From assembly GCA_033239525.1 (NCBI GenBank), contig BSYO01000004.1, positions 27,938,037 through 28,002,036 of the forward strand: a stretch of DNA of 64,000 nt, written 5' to 3'. Under the pieces are notes generated by a model, which was not told the origin of the DNA, did no database searches, and worked only from the letters and a program-made list of their open reading frames with translations. Below are positions 10,241 through 23,700 of this stretch, piece by piece (within the stretch, counting starts at the first letter, position 1; every line of letters begins with the position of its first letter). Origin of the DNA: Nepenthes gracilis. Taxonomy: Eukaryota > Streptophyta > Magnoliopsida > Caryophyllales > Nepenthaceae. The position numbers were made by a program, and so were the translations under genes.

Positions 10241-11551
10241 CATTGTTATAAAGATGAGAATTCGATTTTTCATATCATAACAATTTTTTTTCATCTAATT
10301 AATTTTATTTTTAAAATCATTTTATTATAAATTATAATTATCAAATATTATCAACTTTAATATCATATCTCCCCTCTCGACGAAAAAGGTCTCCTGGATT
10401 CGTGCTTCTCTCCCCTTCTGCCACCCTCTCTTCTACACTCAGAATCTTCCCCCAAAAATTCAGAGTAAATTTCTGATGTACATTTATATATTGTAACAGG
10501 ATATAATTATTAGAGATTATCAATTCTAATAATAAATTTGTCATATATATATATATATTATGTTAATATAATTTTTTTTACGGATTAAAATATTTTTATA
10601 TTATCTTTATTTATGATAGTAGAGATCTTCTGTCTTGGCATAACAATTTTTAATTTAAAAAATGGTATACAAATATGATATCTATTGAAATTTAAAATAG
10701 CAGATACTTTTTATTAGAACTATGTTGGTTAATAAAATTGTATCTCGATAAAAATAACTATTCTCACTGAATAAAAATTTTAAATGTGTCAGTTAATTTT
10801 TTTTGTTAATTAACAAACACATAAATAATAAAAAAAATACGTGTAATATAAGAGTTGTCAGAGTTTTAATAACACGATTAAAGAAGTCCAGAATTTACAT
10901 AATTTGAATATAACATTGCAATATAAACACTAATATGGTAAATAAAACAAAGAGTCTACATTTAGATAAGGAAATTATTATTTATGTTATTTTTATATAT
11001 TTTTAAGAATTCAGAGAACATAACGCAAATAAAAAAAATAAAACAATAAAAATATAAAAGATTTTATGACTATGTATATTTGGTACATTTTTTATTTAAT
11101 AAAAAAATTTTAATTTTTTTTCCAAAAAATTATCTAAGTAATTTTTTTTTTTTTGTGTTGGATTGAATATTTTGTCCCTAGTCCTAAAACTGGCCTAACG
11201 TAAGTGGAAGCGCACTACAGCTGGGGTCCACTGTACCTCTCACGTCCCGACAAATCTGAGCCCACGTCGTTCCACACGCGTGATTCTCCGTCCTGAAATT
11301 GTGTTGGGCTTCGTTTTGTAGTTTTTAATGATTTAGTATTTATTCTGACAATTTAACAAATTTTAAATTATTAATTTGTATTGGTTAATGGAACTTTTTA
11401 CTTTTTAAATAAAATTTTTGTAACAAAAAAAAAAGGAAAAAAAATTATCGTTCTAAGTAAGGATAAAGGGCAAAAATGGAAACAACCCTCCGCCGCATCG
11501 ACAGCCATTCACGAGAAACGAAACAAACAAACAAAACAAAAAACGCGAAAG
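10241..11551. other. Intergenic DNA and upstream region of the dabb gene
   Basis: AT-rich with no coding signal. A more GC-balanced stretch at 11180-11310 and the A-rich leader at 11425-11550 probably include the promoter and 5' UTR of the gene at 11552. No convincing TATA box was assigned. Confidence 0.5.
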
Positions 11552-12316
11552 ATGCTTTACGCTGGCGGTCGGTCACTCCTCCACGCTCCGCCGACAACTC
11601 TCCGATCCGTCACCAGCCGCTGCTTCATCCGCCGCCCTCTCTCGTCTCAAATCAGAATGTCGACCCAACTGGTCGAGCACGTCGTCCTCTTCAATGTCAG
11701 AGACAAAACCGACCCGATTAAGGTCAACGCAATGGTCAACGGCCTCAACGGACTAAAATCCCTCGACATGGTTCTCCATCTGACTGCCGGCCCAATCCAC
11801 CGCCACCGTTCCAGCAGTCTTAAGTTCACCCACATGCTGCATAGCCGATGCCGAACTAAAGATGATCTCAGCAACTACTCTGGCCATCAGAGCCACCTGG
11901 GCGTCGTCAGGGAAACCGTCCTTCCCATCTGCGAGGACATCATGGCCGTCGATTGGGAGGCGGAAGATCTCGTCGGACCTGTGGTTCCGCCGCCTGGGTC
12001 CGCCATGAGGTTGCAGTTTGTGAAGTTGAAGGACGGATTAGGGGAGAGAGAGAAGGAGGAAGTGGTCGGAGTGATTGGAGGGTTACAGGAGATGATTGGG
12101 GTGGGTAGTCATATTAGCTTCGGGGAGAATTTCTCGCCGGCTAGGGCAAAAGGGTTTTCCATTGCGTCGATTGGGTTTTTCCCGGGGCTGAGCGAATTGG
12201 ATGCGGCGGCGGAGAAAGCGGAGATTGTGAAGCAGAAAGATAGGGTTAGGGATTATATAGATGGCCTCGTGGTGGTAGATTACGTCGTGCCCTCTTCTCA
12301 TTCTGCCAGCCTTTGA
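11552..12316 (+). CDS. Stress-response A/B-barrel (dabb) domain protein, UP3-like
   Basis: An intronless 254-residue protein. The ATG at 11552 is chosen because upstream in-frame codons are Lys-rich translations of an A-rich leader; a second Met at residue 36 (11657) starts right at the first domain. There are two dabb repeats. The first is about residues 38-140 (LVEHVVLFNVRD at its start, FTHMLHSRCRTKDDLSNYSGH in the middle). The second is about 145-248 (MRLQFVKLK at its start, SFGENFSPARAKGFSIASIGFF in the middle). This matches the two-domain plant family containing Arabidopsis UP3. Residues 1-35 are rich in Arg, Ser and Leu, and may target an organelle. The C-terminus is Ala-Ser-Leu, a weak match to a peroxisomal PTS1; UP3 has been reported in peroxisomes. 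The enzymatic role is unknown; dabb proteins are dimeric and some bind small ligands. Confidence 0.87.
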   Translation: MLYAGGRSLLHAPPTTLRSVTSRCFIRRPLSSQIRMSTQLVEHVVLFNVRDKTDPIKVNAMVNGLNGLKSLDMVLHLTAGPIHRHRSSSLKFTHMLHSRCRTKDDLSNYSGHQSHLGVVRETVLPICEDIMAVDWEAEDLVGPVVPPPGSAMRLQFVKLKDGLGEREKEEVVGVIGGLQEMIGVGSHISFGENFSPARAKGFSIASIGFFPGLSELDAAAEKAEIVKQKDRVRDYIDGLVVVDYVVPSSHSASL

Positions 12317-15300
12317 TCCTTCTATTCCCAGGTTCTCTCTTTTTCCAGGCTCTCATTGTGGATTGGAGTTCTAATATCTGTTGAATGGATGTTCTGATGG
12401 CAACTTCATTCTTATGCAATTACATGGATGATAATATGGCTGAAGCTTTGTATTAGATCTCTAATGTGTGTTCAATGGATGATCTAATGACATTTAATTC
12501 TTATGCAATTATATGGATGCTGATCATATTATGTAATTAGCATATGAGTTGGTATTACATGAATAATTGGTTGGTAGTGTGTTATGTGATTAAGAGCAAT
12601 AATCGTAAGGAGAGAATCCATGAATGGATTGAAATAAAACTCTTCCCTCTGGCAGATATCTCGTCTCTTCTCGTCTCTGATACGGTTTTCCTCCTCTAAT
12701 CTGATTCTACTCTTCTACTCTGATTCCACTCTCTCTAATCTCTGTTCCTCTTTCACATTTCCTTCTTTCATTTCTAACCTCTTCTTTTCCCTTATTTTAT
12801 TCGCATCCTCTGCAACTTTGGTTTCCAAACCAGATTTTGCTTGCCATTTCATGATCTGATTCTATCAAGACTTGACAATGTCTGTTCCTAATTTTTTTCG
12901 TATGAGATGGCCAACACATACTGATGCGTTATGGCACAGAACCATCATGTAAATTATCCAGTTTTAAAGCATAAGCATCATCGTAGGCTTTTCAGGGTTG
13001 GTTCTATGAAACGGCCTACAGCAATTTATTGAAGTTAACATCGACTTTGGTTTATGAATCACCTAAGTTTTACTCACCCTGCATCTCTGTTTTCTTCCTG
13101 CCTCTAACCTCAATCAAATTATCGTTTCTCATAGGCATTTTGTTTCACCTACCTTTCAAATATGGAAATTGCCTTTTAAGTGTCGATCATCAAGACTAAT
13201 AGGGGATGTTAAGTTGTCAACACTCACGAAGTTTTCTATATGTGAAGGGTAGATGCTTTTTTAAATGATTTTGCTAATTTTGCTCAACAATGTAATTGGT
13301 GAACCTTGTGGCAATGTAGAGTAGTGCGAGACAAATATATATATATATATATATAAGTTGAATGAAGTTGAGTGGCTTGAATAGTTAACTAACCCAGCTC
13401 AGATATGTTGGTTTTTATAAGCTCCTTGATCAATGTGAGTCAAATGTGCAAAAGACAAAAAGCTATTAAGTGAGCTATGCCAAGCTGCAGATTGCTGAAG
13501 CGGTAACTTTTCAAGATCCAAATTAGCATTGAACTTTACAGATTGAGCTCAGTTCATCTGACCAAGTGATCACGAGTCACCTTAAATGGTTTGTATCTTT
13601 CTGTAATTGAGTCACATTTCTCCGTTAAGCTATATTTCTGCAGCTGCAATCATTTAGAAAGATACCCACTTTAGTGCTCTGTGCCTGCAGACTCCAATTG
13701 GGTATCACCACCCATATTGATCACTTTCACCTAACCTGAGAATGCTAAATAATTCGAATAGTCCACGCTTAACAAACCCTTTATAACCTTAAAGCGAAAA
13801 TAAAAGTAATGCGTACCTTGAATTTAGATAGTTATCTGAATAAAATCGGGTTGAATCTTCAAATTTTTAAATTCAAATTCTGTGCATCACAACATTTAAT
13901 CAGAGGTCTAGGATTCACTTTCTAGAATATCTTTCGATATTCAAATTAGAAATTTTTCTTTGAAATGGACAGGTAATAAGAGGTTGAGGATAAAAGAGAG
14001 TAGAAATTGGATGGCTTTGCTCCGAGATTTTTGGAGAACTTTGTATATGCTTTTCTAGTAATTATCCTCCTCTCCCATTTTGTTTAGAGGCAATATGCAT
14101 ATTCATAGTCTTATTATCAATTAGTGTACATTTGAAGAGGCATGATTGTATATAAATTAAGATTTTACGTCAGTTATGAACTGAATATTTCAGCCGATTC
14201 ACAGGTTTTGATTTTAATGTTTGTCTATTGGGAGTATTAACTCATTGCTTGACCAGACTGTTTACCCCCCGGATCATGTAACTATTTGTCAAGATTATCT
14301 ATCTGGATTTATTAACTGGCTGGTTATTCGATACCTCGATCTTTATATTGCCAATAGTCCAGTTATTCAGTTGTTTAATAGGTTGGCTGTTCAGTCGAGT
14401 TCTTTCCTAATCTGGACCTAACATCTCTGCTAATTCATTCCTCTCCATTGGCTTAAAGTTTGTAGGTCTCATAATTCAATTTATTGGGTCGATTTTATCT
14501 TAGACCGTGCCCAACAAAAGTCCTAAGGAAATACTACCAAAACCAAAAGAAATAAAGAAAAAAAAAAAACAAATATGAGCTTATTAAATTTATCCTGCGA
14601 ATAGCTGCGTTGATGTCTTCGAACATTTTAAATGCCTTGTCATCATAAGCAGCAAAATATTGACCCTTAAAATGCATCTTATTAACCATAGTATTTTATT
14701 AGGCCAGCTCATGCGTGATTAGTAAATTCTGTGACCATATATTGTATTTTAAATCATTCTTTCAGCAAAGCTTGGTTCACTTAGAAGTTTGAATGATTTC
14801 TGGGCAACACCAAAATTGACTAGAGAGTTTTGTTTGATGTTCATGCGTATTTGGCTCGAGTAAAAAGCAGTTGTCAGCACTTTGCACAATTCTAAAATTG
14901 CTTTGGCGGAACATTTCCTACATATCTTGGGCATCAATTCCTCCAAACCAATGGGCAATCATAATAATTCACTACTCCTGATTCAGAGAGTCCGGTGGAG
15001 GGAGGTAATAAATTTGAAAATTGGGAATCAGACCTCCGCCACGCTATTGCATTCAAGAGGATTGCCTTCAGTAACATCTCAGTTATATTTATGGATACCA
15101 AACATGCCGCAACACGAACTGTCAAGCGCCATTATCAGAAATTCCTCATTTTCTTGATATGATTTGCGTACATCTCATTTATATTTCTCGCCGTAACGTG
15201 GGGGTCAGGATTTCAGCCAGTGGGCTTCGGCCAGAGGCCTAGATTTCTGCTGTGGTAGTTGAGCGATAATAAACTGTCTTTTTGATGACCCTTGTTTCCT

Positions 15301-17753
15301 TTATAATCCTCACACTGGTACATCATCCTTTCAATCCTAAAACTCATTTCTATCTTGCATATTTTTTAAACTTCCTTTTTTCAAAAAAAAAAAGAAAAAA
15401 AAAGAAATTCTGTTAATCCATGATGGTGAATTTACTATCAAAATACTTGGTTGGTAGTTACAATAATTAACAATTAATTAACCATGAAATCACGATTATT
15501 CTAAAATTTTTTTACTATAATATCTCCCTGAGAGAAAGTGGTGAAATGTACAATAACATTCTCTAGTTATTTCAATATAAGCCGTTTACAGAGTGAGACT
15601 CGACTTAAAAGTATTGATTAATTTCTTTGGGGCAAGGATTTAGAGTTAGTATCAGTCAATAAGTTGGAGTAGCTCCCCAGGTGTATCTTTGAAAAAGAAA
15701 TCATAGCATTGCCTATATATATATATATATAGTTTTTTTTATCTGTAAATAAAGAGTAGTTTCACCAATCTATGATTAGCGGACCAACATTGTGTGATTG
15801 GTGGAACTGTTCAAACTATCAACTGTGTATTTGCCACTCAGTCGGCTATATCTTCAACACGGCCCGGTCTAATTGGCTGAAGGGACGCTGCATCACATTA
15901 ATATGACTGTATATTAGTCAGTAGATCATTAGCTAGCTATTGTTTATGTAATGTTAGTAGATAGATAGAATAATCTGTGATTGTGAGTGAGTTAGTAGTC
16001 AAGAGTATAACTAATTGTCTTATCTTATATTAGCCTATAAATAAGGTTATTCATGTGTGACCAAGGAGAATGGGAGCAATGATTCACTCCCTTTATCTAC
16101 TTTGTTTGCCTCTCAGCTTCTCAATCTTGATGTATGCCTGAAATGAAGTTTGACTCGGATGAAATAAGACCCAATGGGGATTTGATCCAAGTAACTTTAA
16201 CCAAAATTTTGTACACCACCACAAGTGAGGGAGCTTGAACAATTCTCAAGAATCAACATTACTGAATCCTAATTCAGCATAAGCTCAAGTCTAAAAAGAG
16301 AGGAAAAGAAAATTGTCAACTTCTCTGGCCAGAGTTGTAAGACTTCTAAAGTTGGTAGCGTTCAGGGAGGGTGGGCTGTTTATGTAGCACGGTTGGGAGA
16401 TGGATGAATAGGATGCTAAGTTCCTTTCTGTTTTTATATCATAGAAGGCTCAGTGAAGCCTCAAGAAGGCCAAGAATAATATGTGGGAACTAAGGTGCTT
16501 GGGTTAAGTGGTCCATTTAAAAAAGATACAATGTACTTCTCAAGGTAGAGAAATTAGCTGTTAAGGCTTGGAAATGTTCACATTGAGTGAAAGATTTACA
16601 ATGAGTTTTGTCAGCGTAAATGCTCCAGGACTTAATAAATTTGGATCATTTGTTGTGCTTGGGCACCTTGTATTCATAGAAAGGTACCGTTATACTACAT
16701 AAGCACTGTTGAGTTGGTCGGGTACCCACATTTAAGATGTTGATACAGCCACTTCTTAATCTCCATCGAGCACTGCCAGAGCCCCCAATGAGCTTCGGTT
16801 CAACGTTCACCTCCATGGAGGTGGCAAATGCATCTTCCAGCATGTTTGGTAGGCATTCTACATGTTAGGCGAGCAACCAATAGTCTTCACTTATTGATGT
16901 ATAATGTTGATATGTTGCAATGGCTTGCACGGGTCCCATTTACCGTGGGAAATGTTGGCCCTTCTACCTTGATCTATTGGCACTTTACAGCTGAACCAAC
17001 AGGTGTCGGTTGATTAGAGAAAGGATGTTGCTTGGGCCTTCAATGACTTCTTGATCGAGACACTTGGGGTCAACTCTATCCATAAAGACGTTCTAACCCT
17101 TTCATCATATGTTATTAACCTGGGGCATTCTGACCCAGCAAATTTATCTTGATGATATTTTCTAGTAATTTCATGATAATGTTGAAGAAATAGTTCCGTT
17201 CCTCCCCCAAACAGAGCGTCGCTCATTGGTTAAGACTACAATTCAATTGCAATATTAAAAAAAGAATGAAAACTTCCCAGACCCGTTAAAGTCATAGAAT
17301 TATCATGAATTGAGATGCTTTAATGCATAATTCTTTTAGAGAAACACTATTTGAATATTATTATATGATGTGATGTTCCATTCATTTATTTATATTATCA
17401 GAAAGCATAAAATTTATTTAACGAAAAGAACAATCTTAGCTGAAAATATCCTAATAATGTTTATTGGCTATTCCCTTAACATTTCTCTCTCTCTTTTTTT
17501 TTAATGACTTTGGCTCTAATATAAGCATGCATGTTCACTTTCTATCGACAGATTGTGAGAAGAATACCATTATGTTAGCAATTCAATTCATAAACAATCA
17601 TATCTTAATAAGGAAGAATATTATACAAATGAAGAAATTCATAGGATCACGTATCTAACTGAAAAATGAAGTGTGTTGATTTAATAAGAAAAATACATTG
17701 TATCGGGTAACAAGTGAGCAAAGCGACGAAGGATGGTATCGTATTCTGAAGAT
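12317..17753. other. Intergenic DNA, no confident gene
   Basis: About 5.4 kb between the dabb gene and the 3' end of MED20. A TA dinucleotide tract lies near 13337-13356 and another near 15715-15731. The segment about 15900-16140 has LTR-like composition (repeated TTAGTAG/TAGTCAG motifs, TATAAATAAGG at 16036, pyrimidine-rich end) and could be a decayed solo Copia LTR, but its ends are not clear. Short ORFs at 14749-15157 and 16646-17226 match nothing I recognise. 12640-12800 is pyrimidine-rich, like a 5' UTR, with no coding sequence following. Confidence 0.45.
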
Positions 17754-20700
17754 CTAATTTCGCATGGGCTGCACTTGTTGCACAGTGGCAATCAATTGGG
17801 CCATGACGGTGGCATACTGAATTGCAGTATGCTGTGAAGTATAGTGGTCTAATAAGCCATACTCTGCAAAATTAGGTTCTATATGCATGAACTGACCAGG
17901 TAATGACCTTTTTGACAGAGCTTCTTGCAATATATCAACAAACTCTGCCATGATTTGCCTGCATTTCTCAGTTGATGAAATGGGAAGATACTCCACCTGC
18001 AAAATGATATAAAAAAATATGGAGTCTAAAAGTAAGTTACAAGCAGTCACAGGTAGATACATGGTTTGGAGAAACCTTTCGGATACACTCGGATGAAGTG
18101 ACGAATATATATTTATACATTCTTGTGTAGGCCGAATATATGACAGGATAAATGAAATGTTACATCACCCGAGAAAGTTTGAAAGATATCCTTGTAATAT
18201 CACCAATCTACCTATAACTGCAAAGTTTGTCAACCACTTTAAAAAGCCACATATCTTAACTAGTGTGTTAATAAGTCATTAATATCATCTTCTGCACCTC
18301 CCCAAAACCACCCCAACCAAAAAAAAAAAAAACAACAAAAAAAAAAGGTTTGGAGACTTCATGGCGGGGATGGAGCAACTTGAAGGAGTTGATTGTTGAA
18401 AACCACAAAATAGGCAGACTTCTGAAGAAACCAGCTCTGGATGATACAATGGGTGTTGTATGCTGTATCTAGAAATTCTCTCTTGTAGGATTGTCATTCT
18501 GTAGGTTGTTTTGGGTTTTGCTCCAGGCAATATTTCCCATTTATCCTTTGTCTTTATGTTTTGTTTGTGCTTCTTTGTTGTGTCACTGAGTTTTCGATCC
18601 TTGTTCAAGTCTCAAGTATACCTTTGACTTGGATTCATTAGAACGTTGTTGTCTGTATATTTTCATCACTCCATTTATGAAACTAATTACTTACCAGAAA
18701 AAAAAAAAAGCAATTTTTTTTTATACTGGTGATTAGAGGTGGGTCATTGAGGAGCAATTGTTTTTGTTGGTCGCCTGGCAAAGAAGAACCAGAATCTAGA
18801 GAGTTTTGAGTAAAGGTACCACACAAAGAAGATTCAATCCAGGGTACTCTGAAATCCATGTAACTTTGGAACCTCCGCTACCTTTCCATTTGATCAAAAA
18901 GCAAATATTCATCTTTACAATCTTGTCATCTTAAAATGGATCAGATTCCTCAGACAGTGGTAGTGTGGCCTTGGGCAGAAGCTGACCATGAGAAATAAGC
19001 AAGGATAAAGAAGGGTTGAATGTGCTTTCATAAGGTCTTAACTGCCTCAACGGTGAAAACAGGGGCTAATACTCACAGCATCGGACAAGTCAAGTAAAGT
19101 GTTTTTAGGATATCTCTTGGACCACAACAAGCCATGCAATAATCACATCCATTGAACTAATTACCTACGGTGCAATTTTGTGCCTAATCTTGGCTTGAAC
19201 TCCTCCCATAATGCTGTGCAAGACTCAGCGAGATAAAATGTGAACATCAGGGGTAAAAGAAGCAAAATCAATGAGATAAAATGGGCCATCTTAGAAAACC
19301 TACCAACCATAACTCAAATTAGTTCAAGAATGGAAGGATGCTATTGGGATTTTGATACTCGTTGAATTTTGAATCACTCTCTTATGAAACCCACACTTAT
19401 TTAGACATGTCATCTGGTGGTCCATTCGATATTAGTACGAGAATTCACTTGAGCGAAATATTTCTCTGTCACAAGAAATCGATACATCATGGGCGCTTGA
19501 ACGCATTTGGGATAAAACAGTCACGAATGAATGGAACATGTGCGTGAAATATAGTAGTGTCTCATGCCTAATGCATGCATAAAGGATGCACATGCACTTT
19601 TAGGGCAATTTCAAGAACCATTTTGCAAAAGGCACACCGTCCAAATAAATAGAAATGAGAAACTAGAAAAAGGAAATTTTGGGCACCTTTGAGGTCTGAT
19701 TTAAGTCTTATTTTTTGCCAAATTTAGGAATGTTCTAATTTTGGTTATAAAAAATATTAACAGTTAGTTGTTCATTTTTTGTATGTTGGGGTTAGTATTG
19801 ACAGGTTTCTAACACGAGTTGTAGTTGTGAAGGGGTTTGTCCGGATGGAATTATTTCTAACAAAATCTTTTTATAGTGGAGATTGTTTAAACAAAGTGTT
19901 CTATGATTTTTCCTTAGTTGAGAAAAGTTTCCATATAAATTGTTTGTGCAACTTGTATACCTAGTTGCGTGTGTTGTTTTTATTCCTTGTATTCAACAGG
20001 GAGAGAAGATTGGCTAATAGTGTCGGGAAATTCGGATTTCGTTGTGCTGAGTAGATCCCAACAATACTTGGTTGTGAGAGCTACACAAATGGATGCTCAA
20101 ATGGCTCATTGTGAGGTAACTGATGCGAGGATTGATAGCATTTACTTCATTTCAGTGATATATGCAGCAAATACTTCAATGGCTAGGAGGAAAGATGTGA
20201 ACGAAAAATACCTGAACTGGACATCATATTAACAGGCTTGCTTATGGGGTATTTTAATCGTGTTGAAAGAAACTACAATGATGAATGGGAGCATGGAGAC
20301 CGCTAGACGTACACTGGAACAGAGTATATGCTACGCTAATAATAGATTAACAATGTTCAAGCTAATGGGCATTTTCTGTGCTTCTATACTCAGCAGTAAC
20401 AAACATGAAGAAGATGGGAGAATTTTCTACTAGGAACTGTGCTGATGAATGGCTTCTTCACTCCTAGTATATCTGATCACTGCCCCATAATGGTATTATG
20501 ATGGATAATGTACAGTGTAAGTGTTCTTTAGGTAGCAACATTATCGGTGAAGATGTGTCAAGGAATGGAGTCAGAAGGTAAATGAAGATGAAATAAAACA
20601 GGCAACATGTGACATTGGGAACAATAAAAGCCCCTGGTTCATATGCTTACAATGCGCATCTCTTCAAGAAAGTATGGCATATTTTGTGAAATATTCAGTC

Positions 20701-23700
20701 AATAAGCAGCAGAATTATTTGTCAAAGGAATGATAAAAGCAATGAACTACAACAATTATTCCTGTTCTTAAGTGAAAACTACACCAAAGCAATCGGTTAC
20801 AAATCTATATTTTGCATGTTTGTGTGTCTCTGTCTGTGTGTGCAGTGCATATAGTTACATATTATGCATGTACGTACATAAGAATTTAAAAAAAAAAAAA
20901 ACTGACAGGGAGACACAAAAGTTGATAGGATTGTGTTGATAAGAGACAAGAAGCAATTTGCAAAAGCCGGAAAAATAGCTAACAATGTTTTCGGGCCGAG
21001 AATTGAAGAGCATAAAAGGAAGAAGTGTTCTCCTAGAGTACTTATGAAGGCAGACTTAAGGAAGGCATGATATGACTCCCCCAAAATGGCTTCACAAGGA
21101 AGATAGTTGTATCTTTGTTTTTCAAGACAAGTTTTTTGTCGCATGCTCTCCCCTTCCTATTGTATCTGACCTCAACCACATTGATTTCCATCGTCATTGC
21201 ATCATCTGAACTACATATTCAGCTATCTAAACCATCAGTAATCTGCCTCAAATGATTTTGCATCTTATTTTAAATTCCATAGTTAGACCATTATTCATAT
21301 TAACATCCTCTTTTCTACTACATTTTTCAACTGTGTCCTCCGTTCTGCTAAGCCCTTCAGGAAATTTTATTTTCAACATGTCTGTTTCACCAACGGAACA
21401 CATAAAGACAAATGTCAGAGTTGGTGGAGGTTCTAGATTTCAGTAACCATCCAAACGACAGACTTAGATGCAGACAAGACTTAGATGCGGACAAGGTTTG
21501 ATGAGTTGTGACATGGAATTTGTTGCACCGCTGTGAATATTTTAATATTTGGCCTGGCATCAAGTTTAGCTGCAGACCATGACAGGCTTAGCCCCTTTTG
21601 GAGGCTTAGCTGAAGAGGAGAAAAGGATTTTGAGTGTTGAGGTATGAGAATTAAACTTTCCATGAAATATTGGCCACTTCTGCTTAACTCTACAATACTC
21701 ATTTCATCACAATGCAATCACTGAAATAAATTCTTTTTTTCCCCTTTTGATTGCTAAAATTGTAGGTGTTGTACTTATTCGATTGAGAGCAGGAAAAAGC
21801 AAGTCTTATCAATGAGATGCTATGGAAGCAATCATTGCAAGAATCAAGTCGTAAAATACTCCATTTTTATAATATGTACGCTGGAAAAAGTGATCCCCTG
21901 TTTTATCAACTTGTTCAATTTTCTACTTCCCAAGAAGGTAATAGAAGAAGTTGGAAATACATGCTGGTGATATTATTGGTTTTGCCTGTCTTTGGATCAA
22001 TAAGTGGTCATCCAGTCTGGAATCCCCTGTGTGGTCAACCAGAAGAAGCAAATTCAAGGCAGCATCTGATCTTTGCTCTGCTGCAGGAGATAATTGTTAG
22101 TGTTATGGATAATAACGAAAAGTGGACATGAACAAAATGACTCCTTTTACATTCAACACAAAATTTTCAAAGAGTGATAGGAGTTCATTGGAAGATCATG
22201 GTTCAATCTGTAGATATATTTCATTGTATGGGAAGCTGTTTGGGATGATTTAGCCCTGTATCACCTCCAAAGAGAGGGGGGAGAGGACCTATGCCCTTAA
22301 AAATTGCTTCGCCTTCTACACCTAGGATTGGAAATATGTCAACCATCTATTTTGCACTGGGAGGTGTTCAGAACATTGTGGGTCAATACTTTGGAATTAA
22401 TTGGCATTTTATGGGTTTAGGCACCAAGCATGAACTCTTGGCATGACTTCTGTTCAAAAGGGAAGCTGTTAAAGATGAGTGCATTTCCCTTATTCCTCTA
22501 GCTATTTTGTGATTCTTTTGGGGAATGAAACAAGGATATTATATTTAATACAAAGGGCTTAAATACGGATATTTTTCAGCTCAGTTGGCACAATATATTT
22601 TGGCTGGGTCTAAATATTCATTATGGTTCTCTGAGAGTGTTCTCTCAGGTGACCTAAAAGATCTCTCAATAGGCTTCAGCTATTGATACATTTAATTTTA
22701 CAGGTCAGAATAATAACATGAAGGACTGTGTGACTGTGTCAGAATATTAGTAGGCATTTTTCATTAAAAGAGAGAGTGAGAGAGAGAGAGAGAACATAAG
22801 CAGATGAGAAATCATAGTTATAAGGCTTAGAAATGGAAGAGAAATATTTATCAGCACAAAATTATGATTATTCTAGCCAATAAATTCCATTTGACGCATC
22901 AATCGAAAGATAACTTACAAAAATATAATAACCAATATTGGCATCAATATAAGTTATGTACCTCCATTACTATCCCCCTCATATTTTCTGAGTGACTAGG
23001 AACAACCTTCCCCACTCTCACTTGGAAGTCTCCAAGCCGATATTGAGTACCCTGCATGAACAAGATTATAAACAAAGCTTGCTGGAACAACTAGATGAAG
23101 AAATATGACTAAATTATGCCATGCATAAGGGTGTACAGATAAAACACCCATTTTGAAAGTGTGTCAACTTCCACATTTTGGAATCTCATTTAGTTGAAAA
23201 ATGAGTTGCAAGCATGGTATGAATTATGGTTGATATGTAAAATATAGATGCAAAATATAAGCTGATATATATTGTTATCAAGTCCCTAATACCAATATGT
23301 TATTGTATTAGTTGATACATAATATTTTCTGATACATCGGGCAACATTTGTCCCACGAGTTTTGATTTGCACCAAAGTTTTTGCACTAATACTGATGTAT
23401 ATTATCAAATATGGCCAACAATGATACTGATATTTTCATCTATGCCTACAAGGGATTAGTGCCGACTTGGACAAGCCACTGCAAGGTAAGTGTAAGTTAT
23501 ACTAAATAGTTCATCGATGATAGCTCAACACGAAATCCATATGTGTTTCTCAGTACAAAACCAAATATAGATCCACATTGAGAGAGGTAATTGTAAACTT
23601 ACATATCTTATCATGGCAATGTTTATAAATAAAAGACAACAAGTCGATGAATGATCATCAAGCAACAGCAAAAAAATGCTCAACCTCCTAGGTGATGAAG

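Noticed and set aside
14749..15157. Overlapping short ORFs on both strands
   Set aside because: No recognisable motif and no consistent splice phase; treated as noise.
15900..16140. Possible solo Copia LTR with a TATAAATAAGG box
   Set aside because: Composition fits, but no clear TG...CA ends, primer-binding site or target duplication could be found, so it is mentioned only under the intergenic entry.
21817..22131. Plus-strand ORF of 104 codons in MED20 intron 4
   Set aside because: No match to LINE or host proteins that I recognise; probably a chance frame in the decayed LINE region.
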